Below, piece after piece: positions 1 to 6,664 of a stretch of DNA of 13,293 nucleotides (within the stretch, counting starts at the first letter, position 1; every line of letters begins with the position of its first letter). A program made the translations under genes and the position numbers. This DNA comes from Candidatus Poribacteria bacterium (lineage in GTDB: Bacteria > Poribacteria > WGA-4E > DTYX01): NCBI GenBank assembly GCA_012961655.1, contig DTYX01000739.1, forward strand, positions 1 to 13,293, written 5' to 3'. The notes beneath the pieces are model-generated. The model ran no database searches. It was not told the origin of the DNA and saw only the letters and a list, made by a program, of their open reading frames with translations.

Positions 1-2
1 AC

Positions 3-419
3 AATTTGTTCGGGGCTGTGTTGTCGCAATTGATTAGTCTTAAGCAGAGTTCTGAGGAAAATAAAAAGGAAGAGGTAGAGCTTTTGACGAAAATCGTCAG
101 ACAGAATTGGAAAGGGGCAAATTCAATTGAATCCAAAGAAAAGGAATTCACAGCGTTGTGTGAGCGATTAAGCCAAATGGGGTTTAACGTGGAAGCGGAA
201 TGCGCCGAGGAAGTGAAAAACGTTCACGCTGCCTTTGATGTCATCCGCCGGAATATGGCTTATTTTCATCTGGACGCGGACGAGTTGCAACTTTCTCCAT
301 CGGACATGGAAAAGATTACCGCCCATGCGGAGGAGATGCGCCAAGCTTTGAACACGATTCTGACAGGGTTGGCGCAAATGGTGTCGAAGCTAACTGCTGT
401 TAAGGACAACGTGAAATGA
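3..419 (+). CDS. Helical protein of unknown function, 5' end outside window
   Basis: I do not recognise this protein. The frame is open to the left edge of the window, so the gene probably starts upstream; the TTG at 6 is only the first possible start inside the window and has no visible ribosome binding site. About 138 residues are visible. They are charged and almost entirely helix-compatible, with coiled-coil-like stretches near the start of the visible part (EENKKEEVELLTKIV) and in the C-terminal half (ITAHAEEMRQALNTILTGL). There is no signal peptide, membrane segment or catalytic motif. Its stop overlaps the ATG of the protease gene in an ATGA arrangement, so the two are probably translationally coupled. 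This makes it a candidate partner, substrate or regulator of the protease, which is inference from position only. Confidence 0.6.
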   Translation, partial: NLFGAVLSQLISLKQSSEENKKEEVELLTKIVRQNWKGANSIESKEKEFTALCERLSQMGFNVEAECAEEVKNVHAAFDVIRRNMAYFHLDADELQLSPSDMEKITAHAEEMRQALNTILTGLAQMVSKLTAVKDNVK

Positions 420-1855
420 AGGAGGACAGTTGTTGGATGAACAGTTCTTTGCTTGAGATAATACCAGATGGAACAGGTTTTGCCGCTTCCTGGGCAGGGG
501 GAAAGATTTCTCCTGAGTTTCAAAGGGAGCTTCGGCGAATGGAGAAAGGGGAAGTTACCCAGGCTATTTTGATCTTTTCTGAGGAAGTGGATGAGCAAGC
601 AAAAAAGACTCTCCTCGCTGCTGAAAAAGAAGCCAAGTCTGAGAAATTCCATATCTTGAAGCAAAGCGCCGAGAAAGCGCAGGAAGGTGTGAGCGAGTTT
701 TTCGAAAAACAAGCAAAAGATTACTTCAAAGGAATCAAGCAATTTGACTTTGAACAGCTCGGGGTCAAAAGGCTTCCATTGCTAAATACGATGGTGGCGC
801 CCGCAACGCCGAAACTGGTGGAGGAGATTGCTGCTCAACCGAATGTTTTAGGTATCCTTCCCAATCAGCCCTGCAAACTCATCCAACCTTTCAGAACAGG
901 CCCCAAAGAAATCATGAGGCGAGAGGTTCGAGATGGAATCACCTGGGGGTTAAAGAGGCTCAAAGTGGACAAGATTTGGGAACAAGATTTTAAGGGCGCA
1001 AGCGTGCGGATAGGCCATTTGGATACAGGGGTTTACGTTGACCATCCGGATCTTTCGGGGAAAGTCGTGGAGTTTTTGGCGTTTAGCCCACAAGGGGTTC
1101 CGCTTATAGGCTGTCCGATCTATGATAGCGATTTTCACGGCACCCATACTGCTGGAACACTGGTAGGCGGGAGGGCAAGCGGCATCCAAATTGGTGTAGC
1201 GCCAGAAGCGAAACTGGTGTCTGGACTGGTTCTGCAAAATGGCGGCGGCACATTAATACAAGCGCTCAGCGGCATCAATTGGATTATCGAGCAAGACATC
1301 CAAGTGCTTTCTATGTCTCTCGGCTTCTCTCGATATGAGCCGAAATTTGAGTATTACGTGGAACGGCTTTTATTGTTGGACATCTTTCCAAGCTTTGCTA
1401 TCGGCAACGCCGGATGGGGCAACTGCAGCAGTCCGGGAAACATCTCCCTTGCATGTGGAGTGGGAGCTATCAATTACGATAGCGAAGCTGCTTCTTTCAG
1501 CAGTGGGGCAAGTCTTTCCTTCTATGACAAAGTCAAGAAGAGTTCCACCCATGTAATCAAACCGGATCTTTGCGCGCCGGGGGTGGCAGTGTTTTCGGCG
1601 GTTCCGCCCCTCTTGGATGGTTTTGAAGTGAATGGAAACTTTTACGCTTGGCTTGACGGCACCTCCATGGCAACTCCTCATGTAGCTGGGATTGCTGCTC
1701 TCCTGACCCAAGCGGCACCTGAAAAAAGAGCAAGGGAAATCATGTCCACTTTGTATCAGACCGCAAAGCCCGCCGGGGAAATGGGGCATAATAACCGATA
1801 TGGTCGAGGAATCATTGACCCTCTCAAAGCCCTCCAGAAGCTCATTAACGCTTAA
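416..1855 (+). CDS. Intracellular subtilisin-like serine protease (S8 family) with pro-domain
   Basis: This is a 479-aa serine endopeptidase of the subtilisin family. The complete catalytic set is visible: Asp203 in GHLDTGVYVDHPDL, His241 in DFHGTHTAGTL, the oxyanion-hole Asn331 in AIGNAG and Ser417 in GTSMATPHVAG. Residues about 30-160 precede the catalytic domain and end in a typical pro-domain segment (LNTMVAPATPKLVEEIA, then a PNVLGILPNQP stretch), so the enzyme is probably made as a zymogen. There is no signal peptide or membrane segment, so it should act in the cytoplasm. The ATG at 416 overlaps the previous stop (ATGA) and has AAGGA 9 nt upstream. A second ATG at 437 follows a perfect AAGGAGG (419-425) at an 11-nt spacing and is a real alternative that would remove seven residues. 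The small pro-domain-like gene at 1955 is its likely partner. Confidence 0.93.
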   Translation: MKEDSCWMNSSLLEIIPDGTGFAASWAGGKISPEFQRELRRMEKGEVTQAILIFSEEVDEQAKKTLLAAEKEAKSEKFHILKQSAEKAQEGVSEFFEKQAKDYFKGIKQFDFEQLGVKRLPLLNTMVAPATPKLVEEIAAQPNVLGILPNQPCKLIQPFRTGPKEIMRREVRDGITWGLKRLKVDKIWEQDFKGASVRIGHLDTGVYVDHPDLSGKVVEFLAFSPQGVPLIGCPIYDSDFHGTHTAGTLVGGRASGIQIGVAPEAKLVSGLVLQNGGGTLIQALSGINWIIEQDIQVLSMSLGFSRYEPKFEYYVERLLLLDIFPSFAIGNAGWGNCSSPGNISLACGVGAINYDSEAASFSSGASLSFYDKVKKSSTHVIKPDLCAPGVAVFSAVPPLLDGFEVNGNFYAWLDGTSMATPHVAGIAALLTQAAPEKRAREIMSTLYQTAKPAGEMGHNNRYGRGIIDPLKALQKLINA

Positions 1856-1881
1856 AGGGGAAACGGGCGACGGGAAACAGG

Positions 1882-1936
1882 GGGATGGAAGAATGGAAAC
1901 CAATCGGCCTCCCTCATTATTCTATCCTTCCATCCC
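1882..1936 (+). repeat. 10-bp perfect inverted repeat in the gap after the protease gene
   Basis: GGGATGGAAG at 1882-1891 is exactly complementary to CTTCCATCCC at 1927-1936, separated by 35 nt. The same 99-nt gap also has a GGGAAAC direct repeat (1858-1864 and 1872-1878). ATCCTTCCA from the right arm recurs at 2350-2358, before the next activator gene. The loop is long and no T-run follows, so this is not a standard intrinsic terminator. It may be an RNA stem that sets the ratio of protease to the small downstream protein, or simply a dispersed repeat fragment. Confidence 0.45.
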
Positions 1937-1954
1937 TACCATGGCTGAAGGCAA

Positions 1955-2344
1955 GTGATTCGGATGAAAAAGAAATTTGAAAAGTCGCTTCAAAAGAAGC
2001 TGGATTCGTTGCCGCCAGAGCAAAAGCTCTCGGTCATCCTCTTATTGAGGAACAGCGATAGCGAAGAGGAATTGCTACAACAGCTTGCCAAGAAGCAAAA
2101 GCGTATCACCCGAGAGGAAAAAGAGTCTTTGAAAAAAGCATTTCAGGAAAGCGCAGCCCCCCTTTTAGCCCATCTTAATCAGCTAACTGTACAAGGTGAA
2201 TCCATCGCTTACCGGTGCGCTGGGTATCTCAATTCCATTTCAATCACTGCCCCGGTGTGGATTATTCGTGAGCTTTCTAAGCGCGATGATGTGGAAAGCA
2301 TTCTTGAAGATCAACCTGTTTATTCTCTAGAACCTGTGAGATGA
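1955..2344 (+). CDS. Stand-alone subtilisin pro-domain-like (I9-type) protein, candidate protease inhibitor
   Basis: This 129-aa protein has no protease domain, yet its layout resembles the pro-domain of the neighbouring subtilisin. It has an N-terminal strand (KLSVILLLRN), a long charged helical middle, then LNSISITAPVWIIRELS and DDVESILEDQPVYSLEP. These match in register the protease's LNTMVAPATPKLVEEIA and PNVLGILPNQPCKL. S8 pro-domains fold and then inhibit their enzyme, and free-standing I9-type inhibitors are known, so the likely role is an inhibitor or chaperone acting in trans on the protease. There is no signal peptide. The start is uncertain: GTG 1955 lies 3 nt after GAAGG (1947-1951), while ATG 1964 lies 12 nt after it; the choice changes only three residues. 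The homology is read by eye, without an alignment score. Confidence 0.72.
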   Translation: MIRMKKKFEKSLQKKLDSLPPEQKLSVILLLRNSDSEEELLQQLAKKQKRITREEKESLKKAFQESAAPLLAHLNQLTVQGESIAYRCAGYLNSISITAPVWIIRELSKRDDVESILEDQPVYSLEPVR

Positions 2345-2401
2345 GATTCCATCCTTCCAGTTGAGACAAAGAGCCGTTTAATGTAGGCGGAGGAGGATAA
2401 G

Positions 2402-3853
2402 ATGACAGCGAAGCAAAAAATCAAAATTCTATTTGTCGATGATGAACTTGAACGCTGGGAAACTTTAATCGCCTCCAAGCTATCTTCTAAAGGGATGCTT
2501 GTCCTCGGTGAAAGTAAAGGCACAAAAACTCTCTCATGGCTTGAAAGAGACCCAAGCATTGATATAGTGCTCTTAGACCTTACCTTTGAAAATCAGCCGA
2601 AAGATGGAAAGGATATTTTGGAGGAGATTAAAAGAAGGTTCCCTAATATGCCCGTGATTATCTTCACGGGTGACGATAGAATTTCATCCGCAGTGGAGTG
2701 TGTGAAGCGAGGGGCTTTTGATTACTTTACAAAGGTTCCCTTGGATTTTGAAAAGCTTGCCATCGCGATAAAAAATGCTGTTGAGGACGCAAAAAAGTCC
2801 AGAATCAATGAATACCTGCGGGCGGAGCTTGAAGAGAAGACGCAGTTTGATGTGATAGTTGGCAAGAGTCCAGCCATTCAAGCCATTTTTGAACAGATTA
2901 GAAATGTCGCCAGAACGGATACCACTGTGTTGATAATGGGTGAAAGCGGCACCGGCAAGGAGTTAGCCGCTAAAGCTATCCATGCGAATAGCAACAGGCG
3001 TGAAAAACCCCTCGTTGTAGTGAATTGTTGTGCGATTCCCCGCGAATTGATGGAGAGCGAACTTTTCGGACATGAAAGAGGGGCGTTCACGAATGCCATC
3101 CGTCAACGGAAAGGGAAATTCGAATTAGCGAATGGCGGCACTATTTTTCTGGATGAAGTGGGGGATTTGGAGATGAGCCTTCAGGTGAAGTTGCTGAGGG
3201 TTTTGCAAGAGCGATGCTTTGAGAGGGTTGGAGGAAACGAAACGATACAGGTTGATGTAAGGATTATCGCCGCCACAAATCGTAATCTTTTCCAATCGGT
3301 GAAAGAACACGAGTTCCGCGAAGATCTTTACTATCGTCTCAACGTATTTCCCATCATGATGCCACCTCTAAGAACCCATAAAGAAGATATCCCCCTCCTT
3401 GTAGAGCATTGCATTAGAAAATTCAATGCCAAGCTGAACCGAAAGGTAGAAGAGATTGATGAAGAAGCCCTTCAGCTTCTCACCGAATACGACTGGCCAG
3501 GAAATGTTCGGGAATTAGAAAATGTAATAGAGAGGGCTTTCGTGTTGTCGTGGGAGAGCGGCCGCGTCTTAAATCCATTCCATTTTCCCGCCTTGCGCGC
3601 TATCCCGCAAAAAAAACTCTCAATCACTGAAACTGCTTTGATTCAGGATTTTTATTCCCAGATTTGCGCAGGAAAGAAAACTTTGAACGATGTCCCCCGC
3701 GAGTATCAGCCGGAAATTATCAAGATAGTGTTAGAAAAAGAGAAGGGATATGCCCGTAGTGCCGCCAAAGTTTTGGGTGTCACCTACGGAGCGTTCAGGC
3801 GGAAGCTTTCCGATTGGGACATCAGCTCATTGGATTTCCGAAACTCAAAGTGA
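2402..3853 (+). CDS. NtrC-family sigma-54 activator-like response regulator with GAFTNA loop
   Basis: This 483-aa protein has the full three-domain layout of a bacterial enhancer-binding protein. Residues 1-125 are a receiver with intact phosphorylation chemistry: acidic pair D13/D14, phospho-acceptor D59 in VLLDL, switch T89 and K111. Residues about 150-390 are the AAA+ domain, with Walker A GESGTGKE at 180-187, Walker B IFLDE with D251/E252, and an FREDLYYRLNVFP arginine-finger segment. Residues 451-471 form a Fis-type helix-turn-helix (ARSAAKVLGVTYGAFRRKL). The loop that contacts sigma-54, normally GAFTGA, reads GAFTNA at 227-232, which may alter which sigma-54 it works on. The start is fixed by AGGAGG at 2391-2396, 5 nt before the ATG. 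It is the only DNA-binding regulator in the window and the natural candidate to bind the palindrome at 4137 and drive the promoter at 4242. No partner histidine kinase is in view. Confidence 0.93.
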   Translation: MTAKQKIKILFVDDELERWETLIASKLSSKGMLVLGESKGTKTLSWLERDPSIDIVLLDLTFENQPKDGKDILEEIKRRFPNMPVIIFTGDDRISSAVECVKRGAFDYFTKVPLDFEKLAIAIKNAVEDAKKSRINEYLRAELEEKTQFDVIVGKSPAIQAIFEQIRNVARTDTTVLIMGESGTGKELAAKAIHANSNRREKPLVVVNCCAIPRELMESELFGHERGAFTNAIRQRKGKFELANGGTIFLDEVGDLEMSLQVKLLRVLQERCFERVGGNETIQVDVRIIAATNRNLFQSVKEHEFREDLYYRLNVFPIMMPPLRTHKEDIPLLVEHCIRKFNAKLNRKVEEIDEEALQLLTEYDWPGNVRELENVIERAFVLSWESGRVLNPFHFPALRAIPQKKLSITETALIQDFYSQICAGKKTLNDVPREYQPEIIKIVLEKEKGYARSAAKVLGVTYGAFRRKLSDWDISSLDFRNSK

Positions 3854-3931
3854 GCACATAGCAGCCTAAAATGCCCCACAGTGCTTAGGGGGAGGGAATC
3901 CTCCATCTCAAAGAAAGAAGGAGAAAATACT

Positions 3932-4108
3932 TTGCGTAGCAATAGTGTGAAAAATGCTTATTCTCGATGACAGTCGGGGGTTTGCAGAACAACTCACTCG
4001 ATTGACCGGGAGCTCCATGAGCCTATTATAACGCGAGACAAATCGCTAGATTCCTACCTTCCATTCATTGACGAGGTAATTGGATGGATGGAACTAAAGC
4101 TACATTGA
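3932..4108 (+). pseudogene. Possible decayed receiver-domain gene fragment
   Basis: AAGGAG at 3918-3923 lies 8 nt before a TTG at 3932 that opens a short frame (MRSNSVKNAYSR, then stop). One frame over, at 3954, the sequence reads MLILDDSRGFAEQLTRLTG, which looks like the first strand and acidic pair of a response-regulator receiver. The original frame resumes as IDRELHEPIITRDK, continues through SLDSYLPFIDEVIGWMELK and stops at 4106-4108. Two opposite frameshifts, the first perhaps in the A-run at 3950-3954, would join these into about 58 residues, which is too short for a complete receiver. The likely reading is a remnant of a receiver gene related to those on either side. A chance resemblance remains possible. 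Confidence 0.35.
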
Positions 4109-4136
4109 AAAACATCGTTTTTGATATACTGATAAT

Positions 4137-4165
4137 TTGTTACAATAAAGTAACAATCATGTTAC
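4137..4165 (+). promoter_or_regulatory. Palindromic operator / candidate upstream activator site
   Basis: TTGTTAC (4137-4143) and GTAACAA (4150-4156) form a perfect 7-bp inverted repeat around AATAAA, and a further GTTAC half-site follows at 4161-4165. The centre of the palindrome lies about 120 bp upstream of the start expected from the sigma-54 promoter at 4242. That is the usual distance for an enhancer-binding protein site. The Fis-type HTH regulator encoded at 2402 is the obvious candidate ligand. This assignment is inferred from symmetry and spacing. Confidence 0.55.
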
Positions 4166-4241
4166 TAAAACCTTGCCTGTGGCGATGAAATTAGAGAACA
4201 TGAAGCAAAGCATTCCCACACTACTTGTCATTCCTGCGTAT

Positions 4242-4257
4242 TGGCAATCAATTTGCA
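4242..4257 (+). promoter_or_regulatory. Sigma-54 (-24/-12) promoter of the polymerase-fusion operon
   Basis: TGGCAATCAATTTGCA matches the sigma-54 consensus TGGCACRNNNNTTGCW at both invariant blocks (TGGCA and TTGCA) with the correct spacing; the two mismatches are at less conserved positions. Transcription would begin near 4267, leaving about 35 nt of leader before the ATG at 4302, with AGGGGG at 4287-4292 as RBS. The placement immediately upstream of an operon encoding sigma-54-machinery relatives, with a palindrome at enhancer distance, strengthens the call. Confidence 0.7.
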
Positions 4258-4301
4258 AAAAAACTGAGACATTTTATAGGATAAACAGGGGGTCAAAGCA
4301 T

Positions 4302-5162
4302 ATGAGCTTATCTCCTTTGAATAAGAAGCTCCTTCTCATTGATGGGGAGAATTCTTTTGCAAATAGGCTTAAATCAGCCCTGTCCAGCCGCTATTCTGTG
4401 GACATTTTCATCTTTTCCTTGGGGGAATCCGTTGAATCGGTATTAAGATTGGCTTCTCACACTTGTTTCCTCGCTCTCATTCTTGAAATCAATCTTGGGG
4501 AGAAAGGGGAAAGATTAAAGCGAAAAGGGGTCGAAATCGTTAAAGGGCTACGGTGTGCGATTCAATCTCCTTTGTCCTTAACACCCATAATCTTGACGTC
4601 GTTTGAGGAGAAAGATGAGCTGTTAAAGACACCAGAGTGTGCTATTGTAGACGCAGATGGCTGCTACTTCCTCTCTAATCCCATCTCCTTCAAGGAACTT
4701 GAGGATACACTGCAAACAGTGAAACGGTTAAGCTTCGTGCAAAGGGATGCAGTAGTGAAGGCGTATTGCACCGATTTATTAAGGAAAGCGATTAAAGATT
4801 TTCACCATGACCTTCGCAATCTGGGAATTCAATCCCTCTTTTTTGAAAAGTTTATCAGTAATCCCTCCGAGTGCAACTTGGAGAGAGTTCAAAGAAGAGT
4901 TGCGCAGTTAAAACAGAATGTCCCCAAAATTAAAAATTGTCTATCGCGTTTTATTGAAGCTGTGGCTAAATCTGGATGCCAGGGTTTGGTTGAGGAAGAG
5001 ATAGGAACAATATACAATTCAATCAATGACATAAAAACAGGATTGTGCCGTTTTATACAATCAACTTCTCGTGAATCATTCCAAACACATGCAAATCAAA
5101 TCCTGTGCGGATTGAGAACATTAAATAGAGCCCCAGAGTTGCTCGATTCAAAGACAAAATAA
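4302..5162 (+). CDS. Pseudo-receiver fused to a helical domain with a histidine-kinase-like H-box
   Basis: This 286-aa protein begins with a receiver-like fold (residues about 8-140) whose phosphorylation site is degenerate. LLLIDGENSF keeps an Asp-Gly-Glu in place of the usual acidic pair. The acceptor position in LALILEINLG is E62 instead of Asp, and the conserved Lys is N126 in YFLSNPISF. It should therefore not be phosphorylated normally; Glu may mimic the phosphorylated state. The C-terminal half is helical and contains DFHHDLRN at 166-173, resembling the H-box of histidine-kinase dimerisation domains, but no ATP-binding domain follows. It may be a Spo0B-like phosphotransfer or dimerisation module. 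The start is chosen at 4302 because AGGGGG lies 9 nt upstream and the sigma-54 promoter lies just before it; the longer frame from TTG 4173 would overlap the promoter. It is the first gene of the operon, 14 nt before the next. Confidence 0.75.
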   Translation: MSLSPLNKKLLLIDGENSFANRLKSALSSRYSVDIFIFSLGESVESVLRLASHTCFLALILEINLGEKGERLKRKGVEIVKGLRCAIQSPLSLTPIILTSFEEKDELLKTPECAIVDADGCYFLSNPISFKELEDTLQTVKRLSFVQRDAVVKAYCTDLLRKAIKDFHHDLRNLGIQSLFFEKFISNPSECNLERVQRRVAQLKQNVPKIKNCLSRFIEAVAKSGCQGLVEEEIGTIYNSINDIKTGLCRFIQSTSRESFQTHANQILCGLRTLNRAPELLDSKTK

Positions 5163-5176
5163 CAGGAGAATCTGAA

Positions 5177-6664
5177 ATGGGGAAAAAGATACTTGTAATC
5201 GATGACCACTATGAAGTTTTCATCGAGGAATTAGGAACTATCTTAGAGAATTTGGAAGAGATTGAGCAGCCCCTTCTTAAAAAAAGAGACCCATATAGGG
5301 GGCTGGAACTGATGGAGAAAGCCGACCTTATCTTATTAGACCTGAAATTTGATCAATATGACGAAGGTAAATCGGATCAAGAATATCGTGGTTTTGAAGT
5401 GCTTCGACAAATCAAAGCCAAAAAGGCGGTTGAGAACGTTTGGATTCCCCCGGTTATTGTATTGACCAGTTATCACGATATAGATAATATTGCGCTGGCA
5501 TTCGAACTCGGTAGTCTTTTCTTCCTTGAGAAAGAGTTTAGCTCGGATGCTGAGGAGCAAATCCGCCAGACGATTCTCAGCGCCCTACAAAAAGGAGAAT
5601 CAGAGAAAAATCGGCTTGAACTATGGCGTCAACGTAACCGAATTGAAGTGATGGACGGAACAGACAAGTTTCTTGTTGGCAGAAGCGCGGTGATGCAGAA
5701 GGTCTATGATCAACTCGAAGACGCTGCCAAAAGCGATAAACCCGTTCTTATTTTAGGTGAGACGGGCGTTGGCAAAGAGTTAGTCGCCCGTGCAATCCAT
5801 CACCGTTGGGAGAATAATAAAGGGGGACAGCCACGCCCCTTTATCGATATGAATGCGAGCATTATCTCCACAGATCGCGGGCTAATGATATCAGAGTTGT
5901 TTGGGTGTCCATGGGGGCATCCGCACTATGAAGACACGGGTCAGGTGGGATGTTTTCAGTTGGCATGCGGGATTAGATATCCGGACCGACAAGGATGGAC
6001 GGAGGAGGTGCCGCCTGCACCACAGCCGCCTGACGGACCGATTGATGAAGCCGCCGGTACACTCTTTCTCGATGAAATTGGGGAGATGCCTTATGCTGCA
6101 CAGACAATGCTGTTACGAGTAATCGAAACAAAGAAAGCTACGGATCTTTATGGACATGAATACGATACCGCACCACGCATCATTTGTGCCACAAATAGAG
6201 AACTCACGCTGGAAGAATCCACTCCTAATTCAGAAAGGAGAAACAACGTTTTCCAAAATGAACTATTGGGCGTACTAAGGCAATTAGTGGAGGTGACAGG
6301 TGGAAGAACGCTATTCCGAAAGGACTTATTGCGCCGACTCGATGTCATCCGCATTGAAGTTCCTCCTTTAAATGACCGGAAAGAAGAGGATATGGATATC
6401 CTCATCGATTATTTCTGTGAACGCGCAAATCAAGAGTTAGGCAAAAATGTAAAATTCGTTCTCCCTGCTACCCGAAAACAATTTAAGCAGTGTAACTGGA
6501 AGGACCAAAATGTGAGGGTGTTGGAAATTTTAATCTGGGGTTGCGTTAGACATTCTGACGGTCAGGTTTTAGAACTCTCCCCACAGACAGAAAAGTTTTT
6601 CCAGCAGTCAAACGTAACAAGCGATTTTCATGAGGGAAAAAATGGAACTCCAAAAAATTCATAA
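5177..6664 (+). CDS. Receiver-AAA+ protein of the sigma-54 activator family lacking GAFTGA and HTH
   Basis: The protein is 495 aa. The N-terminal receiver looks functional: D9/D10, acceptor D55 in LILLDLKF, T97 and K119, with an acidic insert after the acceptor. The AAA+ domain has Walker A GETGVGKE (194-201), Walker B LFLDE (D299/E300) and an arginine-finger-like RKDLLRRLDVIR. Where enhancer-binding proteins have GAFTGA it reads SELFGCPWGHPHYEDTGQVG from 239, followed by an extra roughly 25-residue proline-rich stretch (EEVPPAPQPPDGP) before Walker B. After the sensor-2-like NVRVLEILIWG region the protein ends with no Fis-type helix-turn-helix. It is thus probably an ATPase that no longer engages ordinary sigma-54 or DNA, and it may remodel the polymerase-like or sigma-like products of the next two genes. 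The RBS AGGAG (5164-5168) is 8 nt before the ATG. Its last codons overlap the next gene. Confidence 0.9.
   Translation: MGKKILVIDDHYEVFIEELGTILENLEEIEQPLLKKRDPYRGLELMEKADLILLDLKFDQYDEGKSDQEYRGFEVLRQIKAKKAVENVWIPPVIVLTSYHDIDNIALAFELGSLFFLEKEFSSDAEEQIRQTILSALQKGESEKNRLELWRQRNRIEVMDGTDKFLVGRSAVMQKVYDQLEDAAKSDKPVLILGETGVGKELVARAIHHRWENNKGGQPRPFIDMNASIISTDRGLMISELFGCPWGHPHYEDTGQVGCFQLACGIRYPDRQGWTEEVPPAPQPPDGPIDEAAGTLFLDEIGEMPYAAQTMLLRVIETKKATDLYGHEYDTAPRIICATNRELTLEESTPNSERRNNVFQNELLGVLRQLVEVTGGRTLFRKDLLRRLDVIRIEVPPLNDRKEEDMDILIDYFCERANQELGKNVKFVLPATRKQFKQCNWKDQNVRVLEILIWGCVRHSDGQVLELSPQTEKFFQQSNVTSDFHEGKNGTPKNS

Larger units (their letters stand above)
3854..4301. other. 448-nt control region between the two gene blocks
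   Basis: No intact gene is seen here. From left to right it holds about 75 nt without recognisable structure, a purine-rich AAGGAG (3918-3923) followed by a decayed receiver-like fragment (3932-4108), a TTGTTAC/GTAACAA palindrome (4137-4156), a sigma-54-type promoter (4242-4257) and a strong ribosome binding site (AGGGGG, 4287-4292) for the gene at 4302. An open frame running back from that gene to a TTG at 4173 has no ribosome binding site, crosses the promoter and is not taken as coding. Confidence 0.7.

Noticed and set aside
266..742. 158-aa open frame on the minus strand
   Set aside because: It runs antisense across the overlap of two well-supported plus-strand genes and contains no recognisable domain.
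4173..4301. 43-residue N-terminal extension of the pseudo-receiver protein from TTG 4173
   Set aside because: It has no ribosome binding site, overlaps the sigma-54-type promoter, and the receiver fold starts right after the well-supported ATG at 4302.
6630..6641. ATG at 6630 as the start of the polymerase fusion
   Set aside because: No ribosome binding site precedes it, and the GAGGG at 6632-6636 that would serve the ATG at 6642 lies inside it. The four-residue difference has no effect on function calls.
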